Of a stretch of 64,000 nt of DNA, positions 8,446 to 16,736 are shown piece after piece (the stretch's first letter is position 1; every line of letters starts with the position of its first letter). The translations under genes and the position numbers were made by a program. Under the pieces are notes generated by a model. That model did no database searches. It was not told where the DNA came from and was given only the letters and a program-made list of their open reading frames with translations. The DNA comes from CAITSH01 sp945892985 (GTDB lineage Bacteria; Pseudomonadota; Gammaproteobacteria; Burkholderiales; SG8-39). The stretch is taken from contig CAMDDU010000016.1 of the NCBI GenBank assembly GCA_945892985.1, positions 19,035 to 83,034 on the forward strand, written 5' to 3'.

Positions 8446-9417
8446 ATGAATGTTGGCAAAATTGGACTAAGCGTGTGTGCGTTGATTGTTGCGTCCTTGG
8501 CGCAACCCGTATTGGCGCAAAACTTCCCATCCAAGCCGATAAAAATCATCGCGCCCTACGCCGCCGGCGGCGCCGCCGACCTGATGGCGCGCTACCTGTG
8601 CGAAAAGCTGCCGCAGTCGCTGGGCCAGCCCTGCGTGGTCGAGAACCGCGCCGGCGCGGCTGGCATGATAGGGATGGACGTCATGCTCAGGGCCGATCCG
8701 GACGGTCATACCCTGGCGATGATGCCCAATAACCTTTCCATCATCCCCGTGCTCTACGCCAAGGTGCCCTATGACACGCTCAAGGACGTCGCGCCGATCG
8801 CGCTGGTGTCGAGCACGCCCATCATGATCGGGGTGTCCGAGGGTTTTCCGGCCAAGACCTTCGGGGAACTGATCGCCATGGGCAAGGCCAACCCGGGCAA
8901 GCTTGACTTCACCACCTGCGGCCCGGCCTCGCCGCAGCACCTTGCCGGTGAAATGCTCGGCTCGATGGCAAAAATGAAATGGCAGCACATCAACTACAAG
9001 GGTTGCGGCGCCGCCATGGCCGACGTGTTGTCGGGAACGGTGCCGGTGTTCATCAGCACTTACGCGCACTTTGCGCCGCAGATCAAGAGCGGCAAGCTGC
9101 GCGGCTACGCGACGCTGGGCGCCAAGCGCAGCCAGTTCGCGCCGGAATTCCCGACTGTGGCCGAACTGGGCTATCCCGAGGTCGACATGGACGTATGGTT
9201 CGGACTGGTCGGATCGTCGAAAATCCCGCCGCAGGTGCTGGCGCGGCTCAATGCCGAGGTCAACAAGGCGCTCGCCCTGCCGGACTTGCGCGAGCGCCTG
9301 CTGTCACAACAGTACGAACCTCTTGGCGGCAGTTCGGAGCGCTTTGCCAAGCTGATTCGCGAAGACATGGAACGCTATGCCAAGGTGATTCGTGAATCGG
9401 GTATCAAACCTGACTGA
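8446..9417 (+). CDS. Bug/TctC-family periplasmic substrate-binding protein
   Basis: 323 aa. Predicted periplasmic receptor of the tripartite tricarboxylate transporter family; such proteins bind small carboxylates or other polar organics. Signal peptide up to VLAQ, then FPSKPIKIIAPYAAGGAADLMARYL, VENRAGAAGMIG, DPDGHTLAMM, KVPYDTLKD and the C-terminal EDMERYAKVIRESGIKPD, all standard for Bug proteins. Start at ATG 8446, six bases after AGGGAG. No TctA/TctB membrane genes are nearby. It is the only intact gene between 7281 and 10818. Confidence 0.9.
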   Translation: MNVGKIGLSVCALIVASLAQPVLAQNFPSKPIKIIAPYAAGGAADLMARYLCEKLPQSLGQPCVVENRAGAAGMIGMDVMLRADPDGHTLAMMPNNLSIIPVLYAKVPYDTLKDVAPIALVSSTPIMIGVSEGFPAKTFGELIAMGKANPGKLDFTTCGPASPQHLAGEMLGSMAKMKWQHINYKGCGAAMADVLSGTVPVFISTYAHFAPQIKSGKLRGYATLGAKRSQFAPEFPTVAELGYPEVDMDVWFGLVGSSKIPPQVLARLNAEVNKALALPDLRERLLSQQYEPLGGSSERFAKLIREDMERYAKVIRESGIKPD

Positions 9418-9469
9418 GCCGGGCGACTGACCCGACCGGGTGCCCAAGGGGGCATCATCAACAACAGGA

Positions 9470-9822
9470 CAATCGCGCGCGATCGGATATTGCGCCGACG
9501 GGCAGTTCGCTTACCTGGCGGCGACGTGCCCCGATGCGGATGTGGCCGTGGCCTTCCACGGCACGCACATCCACAGCCATCTGGCCGAGGCGCACAGGAT
9601 TCGCGGCCGGCTCAGCCTGCATTACGGCGGCAGTGACCCGCTCGTTCCGATGGCCGGGGTGGCACAAGTCCAGGCCGCATTCACAGGCAATCCCGCGGTG
9701 GACATCCCTGTCTACAAAGGCGACGCGCACGGCTTTAGCTTTGCCGGCCGTCCTATCACGAGGGCGCCGCGACGGCATCGCGTGCACGCGCGGCCGAGGT
9801 GCTGGCCGGGCTGAAACAGCCG
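9470..9822 (+). pseudogene. Dienelactone hydrolase family, 5'-truncated and frameshifted
   Basis: The frame starts abruptly inside a dienelactone hydrolase: IGYCADGQFAYLAA is the nucleophile elbow (GYCxGG in intact enzymes, with Cys kept but the following residue Asp), then DVAVAFHGTHI, LSLHYGGSDPLVP (Asp of the triad) and VYKGDAHGFSFAGRP (His). Just after GRP a one-base loss moves the real C-terminus (YHEGAATASRARAAEVLAGLKQ) into the next frame. The N-terminal half is missing, so it is not functional. It abuts directly on the convergent hydroxyacid dehydrogenase pseudogene. Confidence 0.75.
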
Positions 9823-9823
9823 C

Positions 9824-10291
9824 TTATATGCAGCAGCCGAGCATGCAACGCAACTCGGTGTTGAGCAGATTTTGCGGATGGCCGCCAATGCGGCCGAAAC
9901 CGAACGCGGCGATGAGATTCTCCACCGCGATCATCGCCATCTGCCGCCGCGCCTCGTCGCCCACGCCAAGGTCTGGCGTATTGGTCGCCATCACGCCCGA
10001 ACGGGTGCAGGCATCAAGGTCGATGTCATCGTGGTTCGCGTCCATCTTGCACACCGCCTTGAGGTAAGGCAGGCCGGCAAGCAGTTCGGCATCGACGCCT
10101 CCGCTCGCGCCGGTGATCAGCGCCGCCTTGTCGCGCAATCGCGACTTCAGCATCGCCCGGTCCAGCGGGTCGCTTTCGACTTCGATGTCAAAAAAAATCT
10201 CAAGCCGCGAGACGATGCCAGGATAGGCGTGGCCGCACAGCAGCACGGGGTGCCGTCTCAGGCCGGCCAGCGCAAGTCGCGGTGACGCCAT
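9824..10291 (-). pseudogene. D-2-hydroxyacid dehydrogenase with internal deletion
   Basis: 155 aa, about half the normal 310-330. The N-terminal part (LCGHAYPGIVSRLE ... LPYLKAVCKMDANHDDIDLDACTRSGVMATNTPD) is the substrate-binding half of a glyoxylate/hydroxypyruvate reductase-like protein. It jumps directly to the C-terminal helix (ARRQMAMIAVENLIAAF...NLLNTELRC). The whole NAD-binding Rossmann domain with GxGxxG and the catalytic Arg/Glu/His is absent. The reading frame is intact across the junction, so a shortened protein could still be made, but it cannot be an active dehydrogenase. Confidence 0.75.
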
Positions 10292-10292
10292 G

Positions 10293-10795
10293 TCAGGCGG
10301 CCGGCGGCAGGGGTGCGCGCCCGCGCATCTGGTCTGACACTTTTTCCGCGATCATGCGCATGCCCCCTGACAGCTGGGACGGGCGCTTTTCAGCGGCATG
10401 TCGATTGCACGCTGGCGGATCTGCTCGCGCGAACTGCCCACGTGCGCCACCTCCATCAGCATGGCGACGTTGTCTAGCGCATTTTTCCAGGGCAACAACG
10501 TTGGCTCCTGAAACAGGATGCCGATGCGCCGCTGGCGCACCGCCTCGATAGGCGTCACACCGGCGACCGAAACCGTCCCCAGCGTAGGCGGCAAAAGTCC
10601 GGCGAGCACCTTTAGCAGCGTGCTCTTGCCGCAACCGGAAGGACCGATCAGCGATACAAAGCCGCCTTTAGGCACAGTGAGGTCGACGTCGTGCAGCACG
10701 CGGTTGGTGCGTCCGGCGACGGTGAAGTCGACGCAGACGCCGCGCGCCTCGATGTGGGCCGTCACCGGCGCCGGAGCAGAAACTTCCGCAGTCAT
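10293..10795 (-). pseudogene. ABC transporter ATP-binding protein (SsuB/TauB-like), internally deleted
   Basis: From ATG 10795 the frame shows a nitrate/sulfonate/taurine-type ATPase: Walker A GPSGCGKST, Q-loop FQEPTLLPWKN, then a stop at 10352 before Walker B. In another frame, ending at 10293-10295, PSQLSGGMRM (ABC signature) is followed by unrelated IAEKVSDQMRGRAPL. Walker B, the D-loop and the H-loop are missing, so the gene is dead. No permease or binding protein of this type is next to it. Its end abuts the start of the hydroxyacid dehydrogenase pseudogene. Confidence 0.75.
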
Positions 10796-10817
10796 CTCGA
10801 ATCCCGTCGTTCTTGAA

Positions 10818-11414
10818 TCAGCCGGCCGCCACGGCCTTCTGGAACGCCGGCCGCGCCTGCAGCACCGCAACCCAGGCCGCGGTTTTTGGGAACACCGGCA
10901 GGCCGAGCGGAAAGCCGATGCAACGCTTGACGATGGGCCCGAGCGCAATGTCGGCGAGTGAAAACTGTGCGCCGGCGACGAAGGCGTTCTTGGAGAGCTG
11001 GGCCTCAAGCACCTTGAGTTCCGCAGCGAGATTGGGCACCGTGTCGGCAGCGCGCTCGGCATCGGGCTTTTTCGCATCCTTGAAACCGCCCAGATAGGCA
11101 CCGTTCAGCTCGGACAGCGTCCAGTCCATCCAGCTGTCTATTTTCGCGCGCTGCGCCAAATCGGCCGGATAGAGCGCCGTCGGGTGCGTCGCGGCCAGAT
11201 AGCGCAGGATGGTGTTCGACTGCCAGATGACGTTGTCGCCGTCGATCAGCGTCGGCACTTTTTTTATCGGGTTCATGGCAATGTATTCTGGCGTCGTGGT
11301 GTTCTCCCACTGCTTGCCGTAATCCTTGCGCTCGAACGGCAGGCCCAACTCTTCAAGTAAGAAAATCACTTTTTGCACGTTGCCCGAGGTGGCGCGGCCA
11401 AGTAGTTGAATCAT
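10818..11414 (-). CDS. Glutathione S-transferase family protein
   Basis: 198 aa, a usual length for a bacterial GST. The thioredoxin-like N-terminal domain has SGNVQKVIFLLEELGLPFERKDYG, the cis-Pro loop KVPTLIDGD, and WQSNTILRYLA, where glutathione is normally contacted through a (E/Q)S motif. The helical C-terminal domain has FSLADIALGPIVKRC. Such enzymes conjugate or isomerise electrophilic substrates in the cytoplasm. It is followed upstream by a RidA gene on the same strand, 36 bases away, perhaps co-transcribed. Substrate unknown. Confidence 0.88.
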   Translation of the reverse strand: MIQLLGRATSGNVQKVIFLLEELGLPFERKDYGKQWENTTTPEYIAMNPIKKVPTLIDGDNVIWQSNTILRYLAATHPTALYPADLAQRAKIDSWMDWTLSELNGAYLGGFKDAKKPDAERAADTVPNLAAELKVLEAQLSKNAFVAGAQFSLADIALGPIVKRCIGFPLGLPVFPKTAAWVAVLQARPAFQKAVAAG

Positions 11415-11450
11415 GTTCTGCTCCCTTTTTGTATTGATTTGGATCGTTGT

Positions 11451-11831
11451 TTAAAGCGGTTTATAGGCGACGCATTCGATTTCTATTTTGGTGCTGATGA
11501 CCGCGCGCGCCTCCACGGTGGTACGCGCGATGCGTCCCTCGGGGAAATATTCCTTGAATACGCCGTTGTAGCGGCCGAAGTCACGGGCGTCTTCGAGGTA
11601 GGTGGTGACCTTGACCACGTCGGCGAGCTCGCAACCGGCTTCCTTGAGCACGCGCTTCACCGTCTCCAGGGTGGCCCGCGTCTCCTCTTCGATGCTGCCC
11701 GCAACCATGGTGCCGTTCTCGTCCTTGCCGACCTGGCCGGACAAATAAACAAAATCGCCCGCACGCACCGCCGGATGGAACGGCAGATTGGGGTTTTTCT
11801 TGCCGTAGACCTCTATCTTTCCCTTGCTCAT
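11451..11831 (-). CDS. RidA/YjgF-family protein
   Basis: 126 aa from ATG 11831, preceded by GAAAGGAAAC as ribosome binding site. RidA-type proteins hydrolyse reactive enamine/imine intermediates to ketoacids and ammonia. Conserved blocks are visible: VYLSGQVG, TLETVKRVLKEAGCELADVVKVTTYL and ARTTVEARA, which contains the Arg expected to hold the substrate carboxylate. Same strand as GST and the LVIVD protein gene. The specific substrate is not predictable. Confidence 0.88.
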   Translation of the reverse strand: MSKGKIEVYGKKNPNLPFHPAVRAGDFVYLSGQVGKDENGTMVAGSIEEETRATLETVKRVLKEAGCELADVVKVTTYLEDARDFGRYNGVFKEYFPEGRIARTTVEARAVISTKIEIECVAYKPL

Positions 11832-11878
11832 TGTTGCGTTTCCTTTCGCGTCGTTTCGTTTCCCGCGCCGGCTCAGCC

Positions 11879-13009
11879 TCAGCTTACGGTGCATTCGATG
11901 ATGCTCAGGCCGCGCTGGCGGTCGAGCAGATAGACAAGGCCGCTTGGATCGACGGTGACATCGTTCGAGGACACCATCTCATAGCCCTGCGGCGGGTCGG
12001 GTTCGTAATAGCCCACTTCTTTGGGGGCGAGCGGGTCGGCGACATCGACGAGGCGCAGCCCGTTGGCAAACCAAGCAAACGGAATCACCGTGCCGTGGAA
12101 GCGCTCGGACGGCTGATGGCAGCCCATCATCGCCGGTTGCGCCGCGCCGTCGGGGTCGAGGCCGGGCTTCTGAAAGGTCGCGATTTGCACCGGCTTGCGC
12201 TCGTCGCTGATGTCGTAGATGCGCGCGTACGCTGGCGGCGACGGGTACAGCTTGGCCACATCCTCATCGGCCACCAGCAGGATATCGCGGCCCTTCAACT
12301 TGCCGGGCATGCGCAGCGCGGTGTGCGTGGGGTGAGGGTTGTCCGCGCCGAGATTAATACCGGACACGAGCCTGGGTTTTGACATGTCGGCGATGTCGAG
12401 TATGTAAAACCCGTGGTGCCAGTAGGAGACATAAAGGCGGTCGCCGACGCGCAATGGGTGGTGGCAGCGCGGCCGCACATAATTGTCCCAGGGATAGTCC
12501 TCGCCGCCGGCGACATGCTGACCCGGAATCCACCAGCGGCCGACTTCCTCGGGCGCGTCTGGCTTTGCCAGGTCCAGGATCATCATGATGTTGCCGACAT
12601 AGCCGTCGGCGGTCGGGGAAATATAGGCGTAACGGCCGTCGAAGTCGTAACGGTGTACGCCGCCACCCTCGCCGCTGACGCGCCACTTGTTGATCAGCTT
12701 CGGCCTGGACGGCGTGGAAACGTCGAAGATGCCCAAACCACCGCCGAAATCGGGCGCGCCATCGCGGAATTTTTCGTAGTTGACGACCATGATGCCGTTG
12801 GCCGTGCGCACCTTGTGCGAATGCCAACCGATGGGCACATCGAGCTTGGCGATCAATTTCGGATTTTTCGGGTCGGCAACATCGTAAATCGACGTGCCGT
12901 CCGGCGGCCGCATATGCGACACATACAAGGTGTTGCTGTCCCACCAGACCTGGCCGCCACCCGGGCAGTCGATCTGGCTGACAAGTTTGGTGTTCCAGGC
13001 TCGCGCCAT
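11879..13009 (-). CDS. LVIVD-repeat beta-propeller protein
   Basis: 376 aa, no signal peptide seen. Repeated units such as GTSIYDVADPKNPKLIAKLDVP, LGIFDVSTPSRPKLINKW, MMILDLAKPDAPEEVGRWWIPG and LRLVDVADPLAPKEVGYYEP fit the LVIVD repeat, which builds a beta-propeller. Several His/Asp-rich loops (GWHSHK, GEDYPWDNY, RCHHPL, MGCHQPSERFHG) are spaced like metal-site ligands in selenium-binding-protein-like propellers, though no function is established. It lies upstream of ridA and GST and downstream of the dioxygenase-like gene, so may belong to the same catabolic unit. Confidence 0.8.
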   Translation of the reverse strand: MARAWNTKLVSQIDCPGGGQVWWDSNTLYVSHMRPPDGTSIYDVADPKNPKLIAKLDVPIGWHSHKVRTANGIMVVNYEKFRDGAPDFGGGLGIFDVSTPSRPKLINKWRVSGEGGGVHRYDFDGRYAYISPTADGYVGNIMMILDLAKPDAPEEVGRWWIPGQHVAGGEDYPWDNYVRPRCHHPLRVGDRLYVSYWHHGFYILDIADMSKPRLVSGINLGADNPHPTHTALRMPGKLKGRDILLVADEDVAKLYPSPPAYARIYDISDERKPVQIATFQKPGLDPDGAAQPAMMGCHQPSERFHGTVIPFAWFANGLRLVDVADPLAPKEVGYYEPDPPQGYEMVSSNDVTVDPSGLVYLLDRQRGLSIIECTVS

Positions 13010-13023
13010 GTCTATCGAGCCCG

Positions 13024-13079
13024 CATCAATTCGCGGACGCGAATTGATGCTGTTCTCACCCTCTCCCTCGGGGAGAGGG
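13024..13079. repeat. Two hairpins between the dioxygenase and LVIVD genes
   Basis: Arms CATCAATTCGCG (13024-13035) and CGCGAATTGATG (13038-13049) form a perfect 12-bp inverted repeat with a 2-base loop. Next to it CCCTCTCCC (13059-13067) and GGGAGAGGG (13071-13079) form a second hairpin, followed by another copy of the G-rich arm. The second resembles a dispersed extragenic palindrome often seen in GC-rich proteobacteria. No T-run follows on the minus strand, so a rho-independent terminator is not clear. Confidence 0.7.
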
Positions 13080-13126
13080 CCGGGGAGAGGGCGTGAGCGT
13101 TCTTATTTTTTTCCATCACGAAACGC

Positions 13127-14275
13127 TCATAAGCCCTGCAACAGGTTGATGATATCGCCCGAAGCGGTGCGGCCGTAGCGCGTCAGCAGGCCGAAGGTCG
13201 CCAACGCCGGCTCGTCGCTGGCAACGAACAGCACCATGGGATCCCGGCCTTCGTTCACGTACTCGGTCCAGTTACCCCCGGGCACCGCCAGGGTGTCGAA
13301 CAGCTCAAGATCAAAACGCTTGCCCTCCACGAGCGCATGGCCGCGTCCCTCGATCGGCGACACCAGCAAGCTGGAGGACTGCTTGATCGGCAGCGTCTTT
13401 TCGCCCGGACGCAGCATTTGCATAAAGAACGTCATGGTCTTGAACACCGGGCCGCCGGTCAGCGGATCGATGTATTCGAGCAGCAGGCCCTCGTGCAGGT
13501 TATCGGCGTAATCGCGGTTCTTCTCAAGCATCTCGCGCATCGGCTCGTAGCGGTAGGCATACATCGGTGAGGAGCCACCGACGCCGCGCGCATGACTGAC
13601 AAAGCGCGCCTTGTAGCCGCCTGTGCCGTATATTCGCGACGAGTAATCGGTGGGGAAACGCGCGGTTTGCTGTTTCTTGGCGACGCCGCCCTCCTTGTAG
13701 TCGTGGTCGAAGGCGAGCGCGTTGAGACTCTCCACCAGCGGATAATCAAGGACAGAGAGGTTGATGGCCGGCGCGTCACCGACGTTGCCATGGTTGTGCC
13801 AGGTGTCGCGCGGCGTCAGCACCAGGTCGCCGGGGCCAAAGGTGATGTCCTCGCCCTCGACGCCGGTGAAATTCTGCATGCCAATAAGACCTAAGCGCGC
13901 GGCGCTGGCGGTGTGGCGGTGCGGAGGCATGATTTCGTTCGGGTCGTTCTGGCGATAGGCGGTGTAGAGGGTGCTCACCGTTGCGCGGCGCGGCGACAGG
14001 CCAGGATTGATCAGCACCAGAGACCGACGGTCGGTGTCTTCGGCCGTCACCAGTTCCGCGGAACGGTGCAGCAGCGATTCGATATCGTCCTTGTAGCTCC
14101 AGCGGAACGGAACCGGTTTCGGGCCGTTCATCAACTGGCGCACCTCGTCATGCTCGACGTCGGATTTTTTCGCCCAGAACGGAAACATGCTCTTGGCGTT
14201 GATATCGGCATACATCGCGCGCAACGCGACTTCTTTTTCTGTGCCGGCCAGTTTGATGTCGGTGTGATTGCCCAT
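13127..14275 (-). CDS. Gentisate 1,2-dioxygenase-like bicupin
   Basis: 382 aa from ATG 14275 (AAGGGAG ribosome binding site). Two cupin domains; the first has PPHRHTASAARLGLIG and FGPGDLVLTPRDTWHNHGN, giving the His ligands for Fe(II) in gentisate, salicylate or 1-hydroxy-2-naphthoate ring-cleaving dioxygenases. The second (about 280-350: LPIKQSSSLLVSPIEGRGHALVEG) lacks an obvious His set, as is usual. It is transcribed divergently from a GntR regulator, with a strong palindrome between them. Exact aromatic substrate cannot be told from sequence; no maleylpyruvate isomerase or hydrolase was recognised, although a GST lies downstream. Confidence 0.8.
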   Translation of the reverse strand: MGNHTDIKLAGTEKEVALRAMYADINAKSMFPFWAKKSDVEHDEVRQLMNGPKPVPFRWSYKDDIESLLHRSAELVTAEDTDRRSLVLINPGLSPRRATVSTLYTAYRQNDPNEIMPPHRHTASAARLGLIGMQNFTGVEGEDITFGPGDLVLTPRDTWHNHGNVGDAPAINLSVLDYPLVESLNALAFDHDYKEGGVAKKQQTARFPTDYSSRIYGTGGYKARFVSHARGVGGSSPMYAYRYEPMREMLEKNRDYADNLHEGLLLEYIDPLTGGPVFKTMTFFMQMLRPGEKTLPIKQSSSLLVSPIEGRGHALVEGKRFDLELFDTLAVPGGNWTEYVNEGRDPMVLFVASDEPALATFGLLTRYGRTASGDIINLLQGL

Positions 14276-14313
14276 GGCAACTCCCTTGCGTCTGTTTGAA
14301 TTGAACGGATTCG

Positions 14314-14342
14314 ATAGTGCCAAGCCATCAAATCCCTGTCAA
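14314..14342 (-). promoter_or_regulatory. Predicted sigma-70-type promoter of the dioxygenase-like gene
   Basis: On the minus strand TTGACA (14342-14337) is a perfect -35 box and CACTAT (14319-14314) a weak -10 box, 17 bases apart. The start codon at 14275 lies about 39 bases downstream of the -10. The palindrome at 14351-14369 is directly upstream of the -35. Confidence 0.55.
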
Positions 14343-14350
14343 CCAAAAAA

Positions 14351-14369
14351 AACCAAAATCATTTTGGTT
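14351..14369. promoter_or_regulatory. Perfect 19-bp palindrome, candidate operator for the GntR regulator
   Basis: AACCAAAA (14351-14358), TCA, TTTTGGTT (14362-14369): eight perfectly paired bases on each side. It lies in the divergent promoter region between the dioxygenase-like gene and the GntR regulator gene, beside a -35 box. FCD-type GntR proteins bind short palindromes in such positions, so regulation by the neighbour is likely though untested. Confidence 0.65.
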
Positions 14370-14501
14370 GCAAACTATTTCAATATCAGTGCTTCAGGAT
14401 GCCTGCATCAGCAACGTTGCGGAAAGGCTGAATTCGAGTGAATTTATTGTGCGGTTATTGGAATTCGGCTAGCATTCGGACAATCCCACAAGGGGCAACC
14501 A

Positions 14502-15158
14502 ATGCACAACCAAATGCAACCAGGCTTGGATACCGATCTGAATTCTCTGGTAGAGCAGCTGCGCCGGCGCCTTGCCGCGGGCGAGCCCCTTCCGGCGGAA
14601 CGCGCCATCGCAGAACAGTACGCCGTAAAGCGCCACAAGGTGCGCCAGGCCCTTGCCCAATTGCGCGAACTGGGCGATCTCGATCAGACGCGGCGCATGA
14701 ACGCTGCCGGCGGCGAATCGCTGATACGCGCCACCAACCCCCTGGAAGTGATCGAGCTAAGGCTGGCGCTTGAGCCCGCCCTGGCGCGCCTCGCCGCCGT
14801 GCGCGCGACACCGCTTGAAATCGCGCGCATCGTGCGCGCCGCGACGACCCCCCCGGACATGCAGCGCAGCACCGCCGACCTGGCTTTCCACAAGCTCGTC
14901 GCCGCGGCAAGCGGCAATGCGCTCGCCGCCGACCTCTACAGCCTGCTGCGCAAAGTCGGTTCGGATGCGCGTGTGCGGGTGCAAAACGCGGCACCCACCT
15001 GCCCGAACCGCCTGGCACAGCGCGACCAGGAGCACCGCGCAGTAGCCGAGGCCATCGCCGCGCGCGACCCGGAGCGCGCCGAGGCGGCGATGCGCGCCCA
15101 CCTCAATACGGTGCACCGCCTGATATTGAACCGCCTGACCGCAGCCAACGCCGCCTAG
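14502..15158 (+). CDS. GntR-family transcriptional regulator (FCD domain)
   Basis: 218 aa. N-terminal winged helix (LVEQLRRRLAAGEPLPAERAIAEQYAVKRHKVRQALAQLRELG), then an all-helical FCD effector domain (EVIELRLALEPALARLAAVRA, DLAFHKLVAAASGN, EHRAVAEAIAARDPERAEAAMRAHL). His residues of the FCD metal site are visible in FHKL, EHRA and AHL. FCD regulators usually respond to organic acids. Divergent from the dioxygenase-like gene, which it probably controls. Confidence 0.87.
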   Translation: MHNQMQPGLDTDLNSLVEQLRRRLAAGEPLPAERAIAEQYAVKRHKVRQALAQLRELGDLDQTRRMNAAGGESLIRATNPLEVIELRLALEPALARLAAVRATPLEIARIVRAATTPPDMQRSTADLAFHKLVAAASGNALAADLYSLLRKVGSDARVRVQNAAPTCPNRLAQRDQEHRAVAEAIAARDPERAEAAMRAHLNTVHRLILNRLTAANAA

Positions 15159-15608
15159 CAGGGTGTTGAAAAAGGGGGCGATGCCCCTCCTTTAGATTCC
15201 CTGAATAAAAGGCCGCTGAGCGGGAAGCCGGCGCGCCGGTTACGTTATTTCCATCCGGAGTCGTCATTTTTCAACCACCTGCCGGCGGACGCCCCGGGCT
15301 CCGGCAATGACGGCGATCAGGCTGAGAAACGCCGCTCCGCACAAACCCGACAGATTGCCAAAGCCTAGATACCCCGGAACGAGCGGCGCAACGGCAATCG
15401 CGCCCAAGTCCGGCGCCAGGTGCAGGGACAGCATGGCGGCGACGACGCCGGCAAGGATGTTGCGGGAGGGTTCGACGCCCCAGCCGGCGGGTAACTTGAA
15501 GAATTTCCAGCGCGAAGATGCGACTGCTGAATCAAAGATGCGTGATCCCAAGATTCTCACTCAGTCGTCGGGGAAATTCCCCGGCGGGTGTTTCATCGCA
15601 ATACCGCC
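15159..15608. other. Intergenic stretch with one doubtful minus-strand frame
   Basis: Between the GntR gene and tcuB there is one minus-strand frame, 15264-15560 (98 aa), with two hydrophobic stretches (ILAGVVAAMLSLHLA and LCGAAFLSLIAVIAGA). It might be a small membrane protein or a fragment of a larger transporter. No family is recognised, and the frame lacks a good ribosome binding site. Otherwise nothing is seen. Confidence 0.35.
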
Positions 15609-16736
15609 TCAGCCCTCAGCACCGACGTTGTGTCCGGGCCGCTTGCTCTCCAGCGCAAACTTGATCAGCGCCGCCATGCGGTAGATGCCGTGCACGAACT
15701 TGCCGTAGGGCAGGGTCACAAACAAGGCCATCACCACCCCCAGGTGCACCACCAGCAACAAGCCCATCGCCGCGGTTTCGCGCCAGGCGAGCAATGCAAG
15801 ACCGGTCAGGCTGGTAAGCAACAACAGCACAATGAAGGCGGTGTTCATGCCCCGTTGCTCCGGGTCAGCGGTCGCCTCGTCACGCCGTTTCCCGAGCCAA
15901 TAGAGGCCGGCAGGGCCGATCAAGAGGCCGATGCCGCCCACGGTGCCCAACACCACCGGCAGACTGGTCAGCGCATAGGGCGCGACCCAGCCGAAGGCAT
16001 AGTGATAAATCGTGCCGACCGAGGTTGCGGCAAAGCACAGCATGAAGCCGTAAACGGTGAGATGGTGGAACCAGCGGCGCCAAGGCGAGCGTTGCTCTTC
16101 GCCCTTGAAGGTGCAGTCGTCGCCGGCGCTATGCAGGTTTTTCATGCTCAAGGCATCAGCCAGGCCCTGCCATAGCGCACCGGGCTTGAGAAGTTCGCCC
16201 GGGGATTCACCGACATCGCGCCAGAAATTGAGAAAACCCATCAGCAAGGCGATCAGCACAAACAGGCTTACGGCACCGAAGGAGGCCGCCATAACGTTAT
16301 GGGGAATGAGCGCATAAAAGTTGCCGCCTGGCACGGCGGTGAACATGCGTCCGCCGCCCAGCAACAGTGAAGCGAGCATAAGGCTCGCGATCAGCACCAC
16401 CGACAGCACCAGCGCCGACACCAGTCCGTTGTTGTGGAAGGCCCGTCCCAGCGGCGCCGGCCAAGCGTAATGCGCATAGGTCTTGACGCGTATTTGCGCC
16501 ATAACGCGCGGAATATCGACGCCGAACTCGTGCGGCGGTGCGTACTGGCAGGCGTAATAGCACTCGCCGCAGTTGTGGCACAGGTTGGCAAGATAATTAA
16601 GGTCTCCGGTGGCAAAATCCAGACGCCGTTCCATCGCCGGAAACACCGCGCAATAGCCTTCGCAATACCGGCAGGCGTTACAGATCGCCATTTGGCGCGC
16701 GCCCTCCTCGACCAGTTTAGCGAGCTGCATGCGCAA
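15609..16736 (-). CDS. tcuB: Tricarballylate utilisation protein TcuB-like, 4Fe-4S/heme membrane protein
   Basis: 375 aa. Electron-transfer partner that reoxidises the FAD of TcuA and passes electrons to the quinone pool. Two ferredoxin-type clusters are near the N-terminus: CNACRYCEGYCAVFP and CHNCGECYYACQYAPP. Several membrane helices follow (VLSVVLIASLMLASLLL, AASFGAVSLFVLIALLMGF, YGFMLCFAATSVGTIYHYAFG, AFIVLLLLTSLTGLALLA, LLLVVHLGVVMALFV), with His residues that could bind heme b. It overlaps tcuA by 20 bases. The TcuC transporter is absent; a Bug protein may take over uptake. Confidence 0.87.
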   Translation of the reverse strand: MRMQLAKLVEEGARQMAICNACRYCEGYCAVFPAMERRLDFATGDLNYLANLCHNCGECYYACQYAPPHEFGVDIPRVMAQIRVKTYAHYAWPAPLGRAFHNNGLVSALVLSVVLIASLMLASLLLGGGRMFTAVPGGNFYALIPHNVMAASFGAVSLFVLIALLMGFLNFWRDVGESPGELLKPGALWQGLADALSMKNLHSAGDDCTFKGEEQRSPWRRWFHHLTVYGFMLCFAATSVGTIYHYAFGWVAPYALTSLPVVLGTVGGIGLLIGPAGLYWLGKRRDEATADPEQRGMNTAFIVLLLLTSLTGLALLAWRETAAMGLLLVVHLGVVMALFVTLPYGKFVHGIYRMAALIKFALESKRPGHNVGAEG

